A DNA stretch of 64,000 nucleotides from Ignavibacteria bacterium (GTDB lineage Bacteria; Bacteroidota; Ignavibacteria; Kapaibacteriales; Kapaibacteriaceae): NCBI GenBank assembly GCA_016191145.1, contig JACPPD010000006.1, forward strand, positions 1-64,000. Direction: 5' to 3'. Positions 34,055 to 42,524 of this stretch are shown here, piece after piece. The notes under the pieces were generated by a model that saw only the letters and a list, made by a program, of their open reading frames with translations, ran no database searches and was not told the DNA's origin. How positions within the stretch are numbered: position 1 is the first letter of the stretch; every line of letters starts with the position of its first letter. The position numbers were made by a program, and so were the translations under genes.

Positions 34055-34972
34055 TTGATTACTTCCTCAATTCTGCGAGTGATCGGCGCAGCTCTGATTT
34101 TCTTTTTCGCACTCTCGACGTTCACGCCTACCGATGCCTCTGGCGCTGTAAGCAAGAACACAGTGAGCAAGACAACCACGGTAAAAAGTGGTGTCAAGAA
34201 AAAGAACAGACACCACCGTAGCTCCCACAACACCCAGGCATCCCGCGCACAGGGTAAACTTCAGGCATTAACCCTGGTGAGAACACAAAGTCAGGACCTA
34301 TGCAAACTGACGGGACTCGAATATGTGAATACGTCCGAAGCGCTGGCTGAAACGCGTCAGCAAATCGAATCGGATGGAGAAGAAGGCACTGCCGTAGACC
34401 AAGGTACGGCTGCATTTCACAGCGAAGATGAAGGTGAAGACTTAGTTGAACTCGAAGCTGAAGACGACGTTCCGATCGACATTGATACGTTCCGGTCGCT
34501 CTGGCTGAGCTACGTCGACGGTGGTACATCCAATGCTACCGATGCCGGGATTGATTATCAGGCAATGGTAGACGTCATCATGGATTGGCTGGGGACGCGC
34601 TATCACTTTGGAGGCACAACGCGCAGCGGCATAGACTGCTCTGCCTTTACCGGAATGGTGTTTAGGACGGCAGGCAACATCGAATTGCCGCGAACGGCAA
34701 CCGGGCAAAGCGGTGTGGGCACACGCATTCGTAAGCGTGAAGATCTCAAGTTCGGCGATTTGATTTTCTTCCATACACGTCGGCATGCGCGTGTTTCGCA
34801 CGTTGGCATCTACCTTGGCGACAACTTATTTGCCCACAGTTCGAGCCGTTACGGTGTAACGATTTCATCGCTCGAGAGCACGTATTATAGCAAGCGGTTT
34901 ATAGGGGCCAGTAGAATCGACGAATCTGTTCTTGCTTCGAGCGCATCGTCTGGGATGACGTCGGTCGACTAA
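34055..34972 (+). CDS. NlpC/P60 family cell-wall endopeptidase
   Basis: 305 residues from a TTG start with GAAAGG upstream. Signal peptide 1-29. A Ser/Lys- and Asp/Glu-rich linker leads to the NlpC/P60 domain (~residues 170-290): VDVIMDWLGTRYHFGGTT, catalytic Cys in DCSAFTGMVF, catalytic His in VSHVGIYLG, and a third polar residue in LFAHSSS. Family members cut peptidoglycan stem peptides (D-Glu-mDAP bonds) in the periplasm. No obvious SH3 or LysM domain. It stands alone between repeats and an IS66 remnant. Confidence 0.88.
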   Translation: MITSSILRVIGAALIFFFALSTFTPTDASGAVSKNTVSKTTTVKSGVKKKNRHHRSSHNTQASRAQGKLQALTLVRTQSQDLCKLTGLEYVNTSEALAETRQQIESDGEEGTAVDQGTAAFHSEDEGEDLVELEAEDDVPIDIDTFRSLWLSYVDGGTSNATDAGIDYQAMVDVIMDWLGTRYHFGGTTRSGIDCSAFTGMVFRTAGNIELPRTATGQSGVGTRIRKREDLKFGDLIFFHTRRHARVSHVGIYLGDNLFAHSSSRYGVTISSLESTYYSKRFIGASRIDESVLASSASSGMTSVD

Positions 34973-35086
34973 CTAAAGCGTTTTGTTGGACTTCGTTTTG
35001 TTGGCGAACCTGCTTCCACGCCTTCGCCGCACTGAACATTATTTCCTGCTTGGGCACGGCATCTATTCGCATGTTGTGGAGCGAAG

Positions 35087-35134
35087 TTATTTCATCATTT
35101 TATTGAAAAACAGATTTACTGGCTGGGGCGGATA
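35087..35134 (-). mobile_element. Solo IS66 left-end remnant
   Basis: TTATTTCATCATTTTATTG to GGGGCGGATAC is the reverse complement of the first ~48 bases of the IS66 at 15469, with minor changes. No transposase sequence is attached, so it is a leftover end or a recombination scar. Confidence 0.8.
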
Positions 35135-35348
35135 CAATCTATTGCTTAGTTTTTACTCGTGTAAGTCCTACTTGATCTGAAGCAGTTCAATACATATGGA
35201 TCATAAATATAGAGATTTCAGTCAGATCTGTATATATTTAGATGAGGTTTGCACGCAATTTCAGATTTTCTTCATAAACTGAAATGGAGCAAGCGATCGT
35301 GATATTTCAACTAAGAATTGTGCACTGCCTTATAAAATGAGGACAGGT

Positions 35349-36083
35349 ATGATTAGATTCATTTGCATTTCGTTTCTGGTTGTATTTTCAACAGTTTTCT
35401 TTTCAACTAACCATCTGAATGCACAGGAAGAATGCGAATGCATGGACGTATGTCCAAATGGAGTGGAGTATACGGCGTGTTTTGAAGAATTTAATGGCCA
35501 CCATGCAGAAACTTTTGATATTTGGATTCCTCTCTTATTTAAGAGCTGTTCGATTGAAATTCATTGGTGTTGTAGAATACGACGAGTTGGTGATCCGTCT
35601 TGCCAGCAATTTGTGACTGGGGCACTTGGTGCATCATGTGAAACTGCTATAACGTGCATTAAGATTCCAAAGCCTTGCGTTGCAGATTATGTTGGATTCG
35701 GTCAACCAATCAATGATGCTAATCTTAGAAAATCCATCTATCAAGCAGTTTTGAAATACATAATTTGTCGTAATCCTTGTCAACATGGGCTGCCAATTGG
35801 CACCGAAGCCCCTTACGAATGGGTGTTTTCAATGCCAGCGTGCTTGGAGTATGTAAAAACTGGTGATCCTTTATCTGCTTTTTGTTTGGAATCGTGTGGA
35901 ACAAAGACATGTGTCTACGCTTTTAAGATGGCTCGCACTCAATATGACAACCCCAGGGTGCTTGAAAAGGTTATTACAGAGTGGTCACCTGTTGATCCCC
36001 CCACTTGTGATGCCAATCCCAATTGTAAATATAATGCATGTGATGAAGAATTCGATCCATCGTGTGCTGAATGGGGAATTTAA
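35349..36083 (+). CDS. Secreted cysteine-rich protein, paralogue of the 354-935 product
   Basis: 244 residues from the ATG at 35349; its leader ATGAGGACAGGT-ATG parallels ATGAGGAGTAGAG-ATG before the gene at 935, which supports this start. Signal peptide to about residue 25 (LNAQ). The mature part has more than 20 cysteines (ECECMDVC, HWCCRIRR, SCGTKTC, NCKYNACDEEFD), implying an extracellular disulfide-rich fold. Unknown family. It is immediately followed, after 5 bases, by an Asp-box T9SS protein, repeating the association seen in the first locus. Confidence 0.7.
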   Translation: MIRFICISFLVVFSTVFFSTNHLNAQEECECMDVCPNGVEYTACFEEFNGHHAETFDIWIPLLFKSCSIEIHWCCRIRRVGDPSCQQFVTGALGASCETAITCIKIPKPCVADYVGFGQPINDANLRKSIYQAVLKYIICRNPCQHGLPIGTEAPYEWVFSMPACLEYVKTGDPLSAFCLESCGTKTCVYAFKMARTQYDNPRVLEKVITEWSPVDPPTCDANPNCKYNACDEEFDPSCAEWGI

Positions 36084-36088
36084 ACATA

Positions 36089-38335
36089 ATGATCTTATTT
36101 AAATTCATCTGGATTACTTCTTCTGTCTGTTTTGGACTTCAATCTGCGCTTGCATCAGAAATTAACGTTGATCTACCCTCATCGTTTCGACTGTATTCAA
36201 CGGGAGGCGGAACTAGGGTTTTTGCTGGTCTTCGTTCAATACATGCATCATGGCAGCCTGAAGAGCAATTCAAATCCATTCCGCTTCCAATCAGTTTGCA
36301 AGTTACCTTTGGCGATGTAAAGATTGGAGCCATTGCAGTATCACCCGATGGTAATTCAATTGTTATTGGAGTAAATGGTGCTGGAGGATTGTACCGATAT
36401 ACAAAAACGACTTCTTCGTGGGACATTATTCTTCCACTGGATGCTTCACGTGCAGTAAGTGCAATTACGTTCAGTCCATCCGGTGATCTATATATTGGCT
36501 GTGGTGGGTACTTTGAAAGTACTCTCAATGAAGCAAGAGGTATTTTTAAATCGATGGATAATGGGAATTCGTGGAGTCGTCTGGATTTCAATGGCCCCGG
36601 TCCGAATGTTGTTCCTGGTATCATCGATATTAGTATGAGTGATGATGGTACCATTGCAGTAGCTGCCAAAGAAGTGCCGGGTTCGTCTCAATCGGGTGTC
36701 TATGTAAAAATAGCGTCTTCGAAGTGGAGGCTATTAGCTCGAGTTCTTGCATCGCGGGTTTTGGTTGGAACGTCTTCAATATATTTTCTAACACTAGGAA
36801 TCGTTGAAGTATTTAACAAAGACAAGTTTCAAGACAGTCTTTCACGGCCAACACCTATTCCGAATTCTTATGGATGCATTAATATCGACCTATTGAATGG
36901 CGATTCAATTCTCGTTCAAACAAGAACTGCTAAAGAGTTCGATAATATCATACAAATATTGAAGGACACTGTTATTGATCCGTGGCCTGTTACATTACCC
37001 ATAGGCGACAGCTATGAACCATCTGTGGTAAAATGTTCTACAAAGGGATCAATGGACCTAATCGTGTTTGGAGGTGGAGCAAACTTTATAATTAAGAATG
37101 GTTCAAGCGAACGTAAAGATCTACGTGTTGATCGTGAGCTTCCGTTTGTGACCTCGCAGATATGGTGCCGTAAGTTCTCACTTTTATATGTATACAGACA
37201 TGGGTGGTTTAAAATTGATACATTTGGGAATGTGGATTTACTCTCGCTTGAAAAACAGAAGACAATAGTTAAAGTTAATCAAGATGTTTATTCGATTCAC
37301 GATGATTATATATTAAGCAATATTGGATCAATAATCATCAAAATTACGGATCGTGATATTGACACACTCTTCACTACCGAGCCTTCGGCGTATATTGTTC
37401 AATCTTGTTCGATTGGAGACAGTGAGTATCTCGTTGCCACTTTATCTAATATAAAAAGATACGATAATAGCGGTCAAGCGTTGGATACATTAACATTGAT
37501 CGGGTGGCCTAAATATGATTATAACTCCGATTCAGTCAGTCTTAATATTGGTGGAGTTTTTAGAAGAAACAATATTATTTATGCATGGGCAGACGGGAAT
37601 AATTCACCACGGGATTATTTCACAAAAGGAGGCCTATTTAAATATGAGAACGGTGAATGGATTCGGGCCGACGGCAATTTATTTGGCAGGAATTCAGCGC
37701 TCAGAGGGGCACAATCTGATGGCAACAGATGTTTGTTTAAGGGGTATGAGGTTATTGGTGGCGGGCAATCACCACCACCGGTGATAGGTGGTTCGATGAA
37801 TCCACTGGAAAATATAGTTAAACTTAATGATGATCTGTCGACAATTCCCGATATTATCAGTATAGCACTATACAATGATCGTTGGTTATGGTGCACATCA
37901 TTTGGAGTATTGTGGAATGTTGATACAGCATTATATAGAAGTAGCAGTACCACATATGGTCGTATTTATCAAATGAGCTGGCTAGGACAGAAGTTACTGA
38001 TAGCAACAGAAACGATGGGGGTAAAATTAATTGATCTTAGTGATTTGGCGACTCACGTGGAAAGTGATGACCAATTGCCTGCATTGGATGCATTGTATGT
38101 TATACCAAATCCGTCTGCAGCGGGTTCAGAAGTATCATTGCTTATTAAAGAGTGCGACAATCTTCATGCTTATGTATCCACGTATGATGTTCTGGGGAAT
38201 ATAGTGAGTCGAGAGCAATTGAACTTCTCTGGGAATGTGACAAAATACGTAATATCAAAAAATAGGGGAATGTATTTAGTTACAGTTTCCGGGCATGGGA
38301 AATGTTTTCATTCAGTAATAGTCATAGTCGAGTAA
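36089..38335 (+). CDS. Secreted beta-propeller-like protein with T9SS type A sorting domain
   Basis: 748 residues from the ATG at 36089, five bases after the previous stop; the signal peptide ends near SALAS. The N-terminal half has Asp-box/WD-like repeats (AVSPDGNSIVIG, FSPSGDLYIGCG, SMDNGNSWSRL). The C-terminal ~80 residues (YVIPNPSAAGSEVSL, then VSTYDVLGNIVS and NRGMYLVTVSG) are a type A sorting domain for T9SS export. No catalytic motif seen. Probably co-transcribed with the upstream Cys-rich gene and displayed on or released from the cell surface. A+T-rich relative to neighbours. Confidence 0.75.
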   Translation: MILFKFIWITSSVCFGLQSALASEINVDLPSSFRLYSTGGGTRVFAGLRSIHASWQPEEQFKSIPLPISLQVTFGDVKIGAIAVSPDGNSIVIGVNGAGGLYRYTKTTSSWDIILPLDASRAVSAITFSPSGDLYIGCGGYFESTLNEARGIFKSMDNGNSWSRLDFNGPGPNVVPGIIDISMSDDGTIAVAAKEVPGSSQSGVYVKIASSKWRLLARVLASRVLVGTSSIYFLTLGIVEVFNKDKFQDSLSRPTPIPNSYGCINIDLLNGDSILVQTRTAKEFDNIIQILKDTVIDPWPVTLPIGDSYEPSVVKCSTKGSMDLIVFGGGANFIIKNGSSERKDLRVDRELPFVTSQIWCRKFSLLYVYRHGWFKIDTFGNVDLLSLEKQKTIVKVNQDVYSIHDDYILSNIGSIIIKITDRDIDTLFTTEPSAYIVQSCSIGDSEYLVATLSNIKRYDNSGQALDTLTLIGWPKYDYNSDSVSLNIGGVFRRNNIIYAWADGNNSPRDYFTKGGLFKYENGEWIRADGNLFGRNSALRGAQSDGNRCLFKGYEVIGGGQSPPPVIGGSMNPLENIVKLNDDLSTIPDIISIALYNDRWLWCTSFGVLWNVDTALYRSSSTTYGRIYQMSWLGQKLLIATETMGVKLIDLSDLATHVESDDQLPALDALYVIPNPSAAGSEVSLLIKECDNLHAYVSTYDVLGNIVSREQLNFSGNVTKYVISKNRGMYLVTVSGHGKCFHSVIVIVE

Positions 38336-38449
38336 TTTAGAACAGTGTATGATAATAAATGTTATTCCGATTGTATCATTTTATTGTGTTGGACAATGCT
38401 ATGTACTAATGTCTTTTTGTGGTTACCGAATTGGATATGAATACCAGCT

Positions 38450-39460
38450 ATGTGTGAATATCTAAACATTGCATCATCATTTCTTTTAGATTCATTAGCT
38501 GCATTCTGTATTACTGTAAATCCTCATGTCCAGGGTCAGATATGGTGGTCGAATTGGAACGCGGTAATTCAAGTCACGAATATTGAAAACACTACAAACC
38601 GAAAGGTAATTACTGTTGACTCAAACGCTAAAGGCGGTAGGATTACCAATATTGTTTTTCATCCGGCCGAGGCAGCAATTATTTTCGTTGCTGGTTTAAA
38701 TATGCAAGGAATTTATCGAAGCATAAACGGCGGTAGGACATGGAAAGTTATTTTGCAAAAGAAGAATAGATTGTTATGGTATTCTGGAGAATCCCTAATT
38801 ATACGTGAAGTTTATGGGCAACACGTACTCATAGCGTCGGATATTACAACCGGATCCGTGGAATGGTCCTATGACAATGGGGATACATGGAGATCATACG
38901 AAACAAAGGTAACATCGTCGATTTGTGCCATCGAGTTGATGAATAAGGCACCTTTGGAAATCCTTGCATCCAGTCGGTCTGGGATGATCATGAAAATTAA
39001 TTTAGAAGAGCAAAGAAGCAGAATTGTGTGGAAAGCAAACGACGAAATCTATGTTGAGATTCCCCGTATTAATCGATCGATTGCGAATTCATCGGATGTG
39101 TTTTGTATCACGGCAGGATTTGATTCGACAAAAACAGTGAGTGGACTTATGATATCGAATGACGGTGGTCAAAAATGGAGTTCTGGGTTCCTACCAGGCA
39201 TTAGTATTTGGGCTATGGAACAGTGTGGTTGTGGTCATCATATCATTCTCGGGGGATTTTCTGAGTTCAGTTTTGTAAAGGGTGCCGGTTTCCTCGCAGT
39301 TCTATGTTTAGATAATTTGGCAACGCTTAATATTAATAGTATTTTGAAGAGTGGAAGAATCGTATCGTCAATTTGGGATATTTCGAATATTCATGATAGC
39401 AAAGGAAATATTGTAGCAGTGGCATTATCAGGTGAAGGTGGCGTTTATTTACTGAAATGA
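38450..39460 (+). CDS. Asp-box repeat protein without T9SS domain
   Basis: 336 residues. Asp-box motifs SINGGRTWKV, SYDNGDTWRS and SNDGGQKWSS lie at roughly even spacing in a beta-propeller-like sequence. The N-terminus is hydrophobic (SSFLLDSLAAFCITVNPHVQGQ split by a few polar residues) and could be a weak signal peptide. No sorting domain is present at the C-terminus (GEGGVYLLK). It may be a shortened paralogue of the preceding gene, derived from its N-terminal propeller. Last gene of this plus-strand secretion locus. Confidence 0.65.
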   Translation: MCEYLNIASSFLLDSLAAFCITVNPHVQGQIWWSNWNAVIQVTNIENTTNRKVITVDSNAKGGRITNIVFHPAEAAIIFVAGLNMQGIYRSINGGRTWKVILQKKNRLLWYSGESLIIREVYGQHVLIASDITTGSVEWSYDNGDTWRSYETKVTSSICAIELMNKAPLEILASSRSGMIMKINLEEQRSRIVWKANDEIYVEIPRINRSIANSSDVFCITAGFDSTKTVSGLMISNDGGQKWSSGFLPGISIWAMEQCGCGHHIILGGFSEFSFVKGAGFLAVLCLDNLATLNINSILKSGRIVSSIWDISNIHDSKGNIVAVALSGEGGVYLLK

Positions 39461-39560
39461 GTATGAAAGTTATGTAAAGGTATGATAAGTATTCGCTTCG
39501 GCTAGCATGTTATATGTACATCAATATTATAAATATTATTTACGTAACGACGTTTGAACA

Positions 39561-39632
39561 GTATCGCCCCCGGAAAGCACATCTGTTGTACATCAGTTAG
39601 TTGAATAACAGGTGTACTTGCCGGCATTGCTA
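39561..39632. repeat. 72-bp MITE-like element with IS66-type ends; possible bidirectional terminator
   Basis: GTATCGCCCCCGGAAAGCAC at one end and the GTGTACTTGCCGG...GCTAC side at the other resemble the terminal inverted repeats of the local IS66 elements. The inner arms CCGGAAAGCACATCTGTT and AACAGGTGTACTTGCCGG pair in 15 of 18 positions. It sits between convergent genes, so the hairpin may also act as a terminator. Confidence 0.5.
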
Positions 39633-39681
39633 CTCGGCGGGCTTCATCCTAAAAACTATTACTAAATGGTTGCAATGCGCC

Positions 39682-41817
39682 TCATTCGACGTTTAGCGCC
39701 AGATCGATCATCCTCCGCTCAACATTGGCTTTCACAATCTGTGCCTTAATGCGCGTGCCGAATTGGATGATTCGTTTCTTTCGCTTTCCGATGAGACGAT
39801 ACGTGCGCTCATCAAAGATGTAGTAATCGTCGGCCAGATCGCGGATGTGCAGCAGTCCCTCGCACATAACGGAATCCAGCAGGAGGAACACACCAAATGC
39901 AGTAACACCGGTCACGGTGCCTTCGAACGTCTCGCCCATGTGCTCGCGTGCAAGTATTACCTGGGCAAGTTTCGACGATGCACGCTCAGCATCAATGGCC
40001 TGCCGCTCCATGAGCGATGAATGATCGGCGACTTCCGAAGCTCTCGACAACATATCCTTCCATCGGCTTTCTCTGGGTTGCCCCTTAGCATATTCTTTCA
40101 AAGCACGATGCACGAACAGATCGGGATACCGACGAATTGGCGAGGTGAAGTGCGTATATGCGTGAAAGCCAAGTCCGTAGTGCCCAACGTTGTGCTCTGC
40201 ATATGCAGCCTTTGCCATACTGCGCAACAGCATTTGATGCACCATAGGTTTCTGCGGCAGATTACTTGCCTGCTTTAGAATGTTGTTGATTTGCGCGGGA
40301 TTGAGTTTGCCCGACGGAGCATCGATACCTATTGCACGAATTACCGAAAGTGCATCGGTAAGCTTGCTTTGATCCGGGTCCTCGTGGATTCGATAGACTA
40401 TTGGAGGGGGCTCTTTAACGCGCCATAATTTTTTGAGCGCTTCGAAATGTTCTGCAACAGCGCGATTAGCTGCCAACATACACTCTTCTACAAGCGATGT
40501 TGCCAATGTTGCAGCCTTTACAAGCGCCTGAACTGGCATCTTGTTTTCATCCAGAATAAACTTGATCTCTTGCGTTTCAAAACTGATTCCGCCGTGACGC
40601 ATGCGCTCTGCCTGCAGTGCGCGCGCAAGCGTATGCAGGTTTAGAATTAGTTCTGCATGATCGCCCTTGTTGGTGTCGATAATGGTTTGAACTTCGTCGT
40701 AGGTAAACCTCCGCTTGCTTCTGATAACGGTCTCTTCGATGCGATACGATTTTCTGCCCCCGCGCTTTGTGAACTCCATAAATACAGAAAACGTGAGACG
40801 AATTTCGTTTGGTACGAGAGAACAAATGTTGTTGGAAAGCCGCTCAGGTAACATAGGCACAACTCCATCAACGAGATATGTGCTGTTTGCCCGCTTCAGA
40901 GCCTCCTTGTCTAATGCGCTTCCTTCGGTGACGTAGTGAGAAACATCGGCAATGTGTACACCAAGTTCCCAATTGCCATTGCTAAGTAATTTTAATGAAA
41001 GCGCATCGTCAAAATCTTTAGCATCGTCTGGGTCGATAGTAACAACTACGTCGTCAACAAGAGACACTCTTCCAGGCTCCATGGCACCTGGCACCTGGCA
41101 CATGGTACTTTCATCAACAACTTCCTGCGGAAACGCCTTCGGCAATCTGAATTCTTTGTAGATGGCGGCAAATTCAACTACAGGCCGCCCGCTGCGTCCC
41201 AGCACCTCTTCGATTACGGCTTCCGGCGACGCATTTGCCTGTTCCCACCGCAGAAGGCGACCTATAACTTTATCGCTGTGTTTAGCCCCCTTCAGGTTTT
41301 TGCTGTTTACCAGAAAATCGACGTAATACTTTGGATCGTCCGGTATCAGGAAGAAAAAGCTGCCGTCGAAATGAAGAGTTCCCGTGACGATGTGCGTTGT
41401 GCGTTCCACAACCTTTACAACTTCGCCACGAAGTTTATGTCCTGCACGTACTGCATGCGGCTGTACGAGAACAGTATCGCCATCAAATGCAGTATGCAAG
41501 TGCTCCCGACGTATGTGAATGATAGTTGCACTGGCGTCGGCACTGCGCACTGTGGCAGAATCGTGGTACATTTTCAGAATACCAACATGACCGCTAAACT
41601 GATTTTCTGCCAGCGCAAATCTTCTTCGCGGCAGTTTGACCAGCAACCCTTCGTTGGTCAGTTTATCCAGTATCTGCCTAAGATGCTCGTATTCATCGGA
41701 GTCAGACCGTATACCTAAACGTTTTGATATATCCAGGATGAGCAGTGATAAGGGGCTGGCACGAAAAATTTCAAGTACTTCTTCGCGTAGGTTTCGTATG
41801 TGATGTATTCTTGGCAT
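39682..41817 (-). CDS. rnr: Ribonuclease R
   Basis: 711 residues from the ATG at 41817, sharing one base with the stop of the regulator gene (TAATG). An N-terminal winged-helix (HTH_12) region is followed by a cold-shock OB domain, then the RNB catalytic domain (VVTIDPDDAKDFDDALSLK with the metal-binding Asp cluster; AHYNVGHYGLGF-like and YTHFTSPIRRYPDLFVHR blocks), then a C-terminal S1 domain (GETFEGTVTGVTAFGVFLLL) ending RMIDLALNVE. A processive 3'-5' exonuclease for structured RNA. Placed at the end of the metal-transport cluster, with translation coupled to the DtxR-type regulator. Confidence 0.95.
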   Translation of the reverse strand: MPRIHHIRNLREEVLEIFRASPLSLLILDISKRLGIRSDSDEYEHLRQILDKLTNEGLLVKLPRRRFALAENQFSGHVGILKMYHDSATVRSADASATIIHIRREHLHTAFDGDTVLVQPHAVRAGHKLRGEVVKVVERTTHIVTGTLHFDGSFFFLIPDDPKYYVDFLVNSKNLKGAKHSDKVIGRLLRWEQANASPEAVIEEVLGRSGRPVVEFAAIYKEFRLPKAFPQEVVDESTMCQVPGAMEPGRVSLVDDVVVTIDPDDAKDFDDALSLKLLSNGNWELGVHIADVSHYVTEGSALDKEALKRANSTYLVDGVVPMLPERLSNNICSLVPNEIRLTFSVFMEFTKRGGRKSYRIEETVIRSKRRFTYDEVQTIIDTNKGDHAELILNLHTLARALQAERMRHGGISFETQEIKFILDENKMPVQALVKAATLATSLVEECMLAANRAVAEHFEALKKLWRVKEPPPIVYRIHEDPDQSKLTDALSVIRAIGIDAPSGKLNPAQINNILKQASNLPQKPMVHQMLLRSMAKAAYAEHNVGHYGLGFHAYTHFTSPIRRYPDLFVHRALKEYAKGQPRESRWKDMLSRASEVADHSSLMERQAIDAERASSKLAQVILAREHMGETFEGTVTGVTAFGVFLLLDSVMCEGLLHIRDLADDYYIFDERTYRLIGKRKKRIIQFGTRIKAQIVKANVERRMIDLALNVE

Positions 41818-42473
41818 TAAGATCGTTGAATAAAAATGTTTTCGCACCAACTGAATTTTAGTTCAATTGGTGCACGCCCAACTTTGACAGTAAGAATTTT
41901 TTCGTTCTCATTACGCAGCACTACTTTCATTTGAGTCCCCAGAGTTATGCCTTGTTCGGAAAGCCGACGCAACAGCTCACTATCGTGAGAGGCAACTCTG
42001 CGAACGATTACAGTGTCGTTAACGTCGGCGTCGGAGAGGCGGTCAGATACATCGGGAGGCATTTTTCCTTCTTTCGACGGAATAGGATCGCCATGAGGAT
42101 CGTACATCGGGTCTCCCAGGACCTTTGCAATTCTATCTTCAAAGTCTTCACTGATGTGATGTTCAAGGCGTTCTGCTTCTTCGTGAACCTGGTCCCATCC
42201 ATAACCAAGCGCCTCTGCAAGATAGGTTTCAATGAGACGGTGATGTCGAATGATTTCCAATGCCACCTTCCTGCCTGCATGTGTGAGCGTAACGCCCTTG
42301 TACGATTCGTAACGGACGAGGCCGGCGTCATCGAGCTTCTTAAGCATTCCGGTTACGGAAGCAGGGCTGACGTCGAGCTGTGAAGCGATGTCGCTTGTCG
42401 ATGCAGCCTCTGCACGCGTCAGCAAATAAATTGCTTTTAAGTAATCCTCAATATTGTGAGAAAGTGCTTTCAT
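41817..42473 (-). CDS. DtxR/MntR-family metal-dependent transcriptional repressor
   Basis: 218 residues. N-terminal winged helix (YLKAIYLLTRAEAASTSDIA, LDVSPASVTGMLKKL), the dimerisation/metal-binding domain (HHRLIETYLAEALGYGWDQV, EAERLEHHISEDF with the His/Glu ligands) and a C-terminal SH3-like FeoA domain (~145-215). The direct neighbour of a NRAMP manganese transporter gene, so an MntR-like Mn(II)- or Fe(II)-sensing repressor of this cluster is the likely role. 51 bases separate it from mntH; it overlaps rnr by one base. Confidence 0.9.
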   Translation of the reverse strand: MKALSHNIEDYLKAIYLLTRAEAASTSDIASQLDVSPASVTGMLKKLDDAGLVRYESYKGVTLTHAGRKVALEIIRHHRLIETYLAEALGYGWDQVHEEAERLEHHISEDFEDRIAKVLGDPMYDPHGDPIPSKEGKMPPDVSDRLSDADVNDTVIVRRVASHDSELLRRLSEQGITLGTQMKVVLRNENEKILTVKVGRAPIELKFSWCENIFIQRS

Positions 42474-42524
42474 ACTAGGAATTCCACCGTGCCGCAGAGA
42501 GAGCCATAGAGTTGAATGTATTAC

